Origin: CAUZEO01 sp963578625
GTDB taxonomy: Bacteria; Verrucomicrobiota; Kiritimatiellia; SLOV01
Assembly: GCA_963578625.1 (NCBI GenBank)
Contig: CAUZEO010000085.1
Location: 1 to 15,918, forward strand
Length of the DNA: 15,918 nucleotides
Direction: 5' to 3'
Both the position numbers and the translations under genes were made by a program. This document shows positions 14,333 to 15,918 of this stretch, piece by piece. The notes below the pieces were generated by a model. It was not told the origin of the DNA. It worked only from the letters and a program-made list of their open reading frames with translations, and searched no databases. Each line of letters starts with the position of its first letter. Within the stretch, counting starts at the first letter, position 1.

Positions 14333-14354
14333 GGGCCGGATTGCTGCGCGGCCC
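14333..14354 (+). terminator. GC-rich hairpin after tyrS, possible terminator
   Basis: GGGCCG (14333-14338) pairs with CGGCCC (14349-14354) around a 10-base loop, 15 bases past the tyrS stop. No run of T's follows directly, so it is at best a weak intrinsic terminator or needs Rho. Confidence 0.35.
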
Positions 14355-14433
14355 GAATCATTGTGAATTTATTGGGGAGGCTCCATTGGATTCCTGAGTG
14401 ATCTTGCGTTACATTCTTGGGTTAGTCCAATCC

Positions 14434-15918
14434 ATGAAAATCAAACGAAAATACTTCATCTGGATGGTCAGTCATTTCATTCTGGTGTTTCTGCTGTTCA
14501 GCGTATTTATGCTGCACGGATTTCACAGAGTAGAAGCAGGACAACCCGCTGAAGAGATGCTCGCGAAAGGTCTGATCCTGCTGGCCATCGCAACCGTCGT
14601 AGTCATTGCCGGCAGTTACTTACTGGTGATCCGCACCCTTTCGACCCCGTTCGACCGCCTCGTGTCCGCGATGACGCGGGTCAACGACGGAGACTACACA
14701 ACCAGAGTAGATCTTGGTGCCGCCGGTGAGTTCGGGGAGATCGGAGAGTATTTCAATACGATGGTATCGGGAATTGCCCGCAGCGACGTACGCGAACAAC
14801 AGTCGGCCGACGAGTTGGAAGAAAAAACTTTACAGCTCGAAAAGGAAATCGCCGAACGGAAGATCACCGAGGAGGCACTGCGACAGGCGCAGAAAATGGA
14901 GGCGATCGCCCGGTTGGCCGGCGGCGTGGCTCACGACTTTAACAATCTGCTGACTTCGATTCTCGGCTTTGCCTCCCTGACCCTAGATTCGCTCGACGAA
15001 AATCATCCCTCGCGCGACGATGTGGAGGAGATTATTCGTTCCGGCGGGCGGGCCCAGGATCTCACCACGAAGTTGCTTATGTTGGGGCGGAAGCGCCAGC
15101 TGGACCGGCGTGAGGTGGATATCAACGCCGCGGTGCTCAGCATGGTTTCCCTGCTCCGGCGAACGCTCGGGGCGGACATCGAACTGGTTACCGACCTCTC
15201 GGAGGAGGCCGGTTCCGTCATGGCGGATGCTGGGTCTTTGGAGCAGGTGGTCATGAATCTCGCGGTGAACTCCAGGGACGCCATGCCGGAGGGCGGAAAG
15301 CTGCTCATCCGCACCGACTCCAAGATTCTGACGGGTACCGATCTTCAGCACCTTCCGAATTTGGAGAAAGGATCCCATTGCATTATGTCCGTGCTCGATA
15401 CCGGAACGGGGATGAGTCCCGGAATCATTCAGCATGTCTTCGAGCCGTTCTTCACCACGAAAGGTGAAACAACAGGTACCGGTTTGGGGCTTTCGACCGC
15501 GTACGGCATCGTCCGCCAGTGCGCCGGCGCGATCGAGGTGATTAGCACGGTGGGAAAAGGATCGGAATTCAGAATATACATTCCGCAGGCCAACGCCGAA
15601 TCTCCAACGCTGAGTGTGGAAGTCGACGACGAAACCAACATTTCCGGCAGCGAAACCATTTTACTGGTGGAAGACGAGGTCTCCGTGCGGCGGCTGACGT
15701 CCCGCATGCTGTCCGGCCTTGGATACAACGTGCTGGAGGCTCGGTATGGAACCGAGGGGCTGAGGCTTGCCCAGGACTATGATGGGAACATCGACCTGGT
15801 GTTGAGTGATGTCGTGATGCCCCAATTGAGCGGTCCGGACATGATCGAGCAGATGCACAAAATCCGAAGTGGATTTAAAGTGCTCTACATCTCAGGCTTC
15901 ACGCAGGATCGGCACCTT
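14434..15918 (+). CDS. Membrane-bound hybrid sensor histidine kinase (HAMP, kinase core, receiver), 3' end outside window
   Basis: The frame is open from ATG 14434 to the window edge (495 codons, no stop). MKIKRKYFIWMVSHFILVF begins a first membrane helix (about 8-28). A second spans about 46-66, leaving only a 15-20 residue external loop, so it has no extracytoplasmic sensor domain. A HAMP domain follows (about 67-116, TPFDRLVSAMTRVNDGDY ... FGEIGEYFNTMV), then a coiled coil (120-155). The dimerisation box is RLAGGVAHDFNNLL with phospho-accepting His167. The catalytic domain shows the N box (VVMNLAVNSRDAMPEGG, Asn275 and Asn279), DTGTGM, PFFTTKGE and GTGLGLSTAYGIV. A receiver domain starts near residue 408 (ETILLVEDE), with acceptor Asp459 in LVLSDVVMP, and is cut near its end. 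No clear ribosome-binding site precedes the ATG. The partner and signal are unknown. Confidence 0.93.
   Translation, partial: MKIKRKYFIWMVSHFILVFLLFSVFMLHGFHRVEAGQPAEEMLAKGLILLAIATVVVIAGSYLLVIRTLSTPFDRLVSAMTRVNDGDYTTRVDLGAAGEFGEIGEYFNTMVSGIARSDVREQQSADELEEKTLQLEKEIAERKITEEALRQAQKMEAIARLAGGVAHDFNNLLTSILGFASLTLDSLDENHPSRDDVEEIIRSGGRAQDLTTKLLMLGRKRQLDRREVDINAAVLSMVSLLRRTLGADIELVTDLSEEAGSVMADAGSLEQVVMNLAVNSRDAMPEGGKLLIRTDSKILTGTDLQHLPNLEKGSHCIMSVLDTGTGMSPGIIQHVFEPFFTTKGETTGTGLGLSTAYGIVRQCAGAIEVISTVGKGSEFRIYIPQANAESPTLSVEVDDETNISGSETILLVEDEVSVRRLTSRMLSGLGYNVLEARYGTEGLRLAQDYDGNIDLVLSDVVMPQLSGPDMIEQMHKIRSGFKVLYISGFTQDRHL

Noticed and set aside
1..15918. CRISPR array, insertion sequence or prophage
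   Set aside because: I saw no regularly spaced repeats, no transposase or integrase motifs, and no phage structural genes.

Overview
The window looks like chromosomal DNA from a free-living, saccharolytic bacterium of the PVC superphylum, most likely Kiritimatiellota or a close verrucomicrobial relative. The basis is inference. A decayed secreted protein ends in the TSP3-like module common in those groups (GGPTNALPDEDTDGDG then an EFIADT-type tail). A LamG protein remnant, a GHL6/beta-galactosidase-trimerisation-type enzyme, GT-C membrane proteins and a bacterial MIF homologue point the same way. No marker gene settles the phylum.

Layout. (1) 2-1381, plus strand: the 3' end of an ActP-like sodium:solute symporter and, 15 bases on, a MIF/phenylpyruvate-tautomerase-like protein. 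A long imperfect hairpin follows (about 1399-1480). (2) 1613-2914, minus: an ADP-ribosylglycohydrolase family protein with its own plausible promoter. (3) 3097-3688, minus: a signal-peptide LamG protein broken by two frame changes. (4) 3689-4132: a gene-free stretch with a strong stem-loop inside a possible three-way junction, then a good sigma70-type promoter. (5) 4133-6157, plus: a putative glycoside hydrolase. (6) 6154-11359, minus: a three-gene run transcribed in the order sulfotransferase, GT-C-like membrane protein, GT-C-like membrane protein carrying a discoidin domain. Tight spacing and an ATGA overlap suggest an operon that builds or decorates a surface glycan, possibly with sulfate. 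(7) 11428-12167, minus: the frame-broken C-terminal remnant of a repeat-containing secreted protein. (8) 12398-14317, plus: KDPG/KHG aldolase (eda) and tyrosyl-tRNA synthetase (tyrS). (9) 14434 to the window end, plus: a membrane-bound hybrid histidine kinase with HAMP, kinase core and receiver, cut by the window edge.

The genes do not form one known pathway. The glycoside hydrolase, the aldolase and the symporter fit a sugar-catabolising lifestyle, and the minus-strand trio fits extracellular polysaccharide or glycoprotein assembly. The two broken secreted-protein genes suggest turnover of surface proteins. I saw no CRISPR array, transposase, phage gene, tRNA or rRNA. The least ordinary items are the GT-C protein with a discoidin domain between two similar soluble modules, the structured intergenic element near 3847-3938, and the tandem modules in the decayed protein near 11428-12167.
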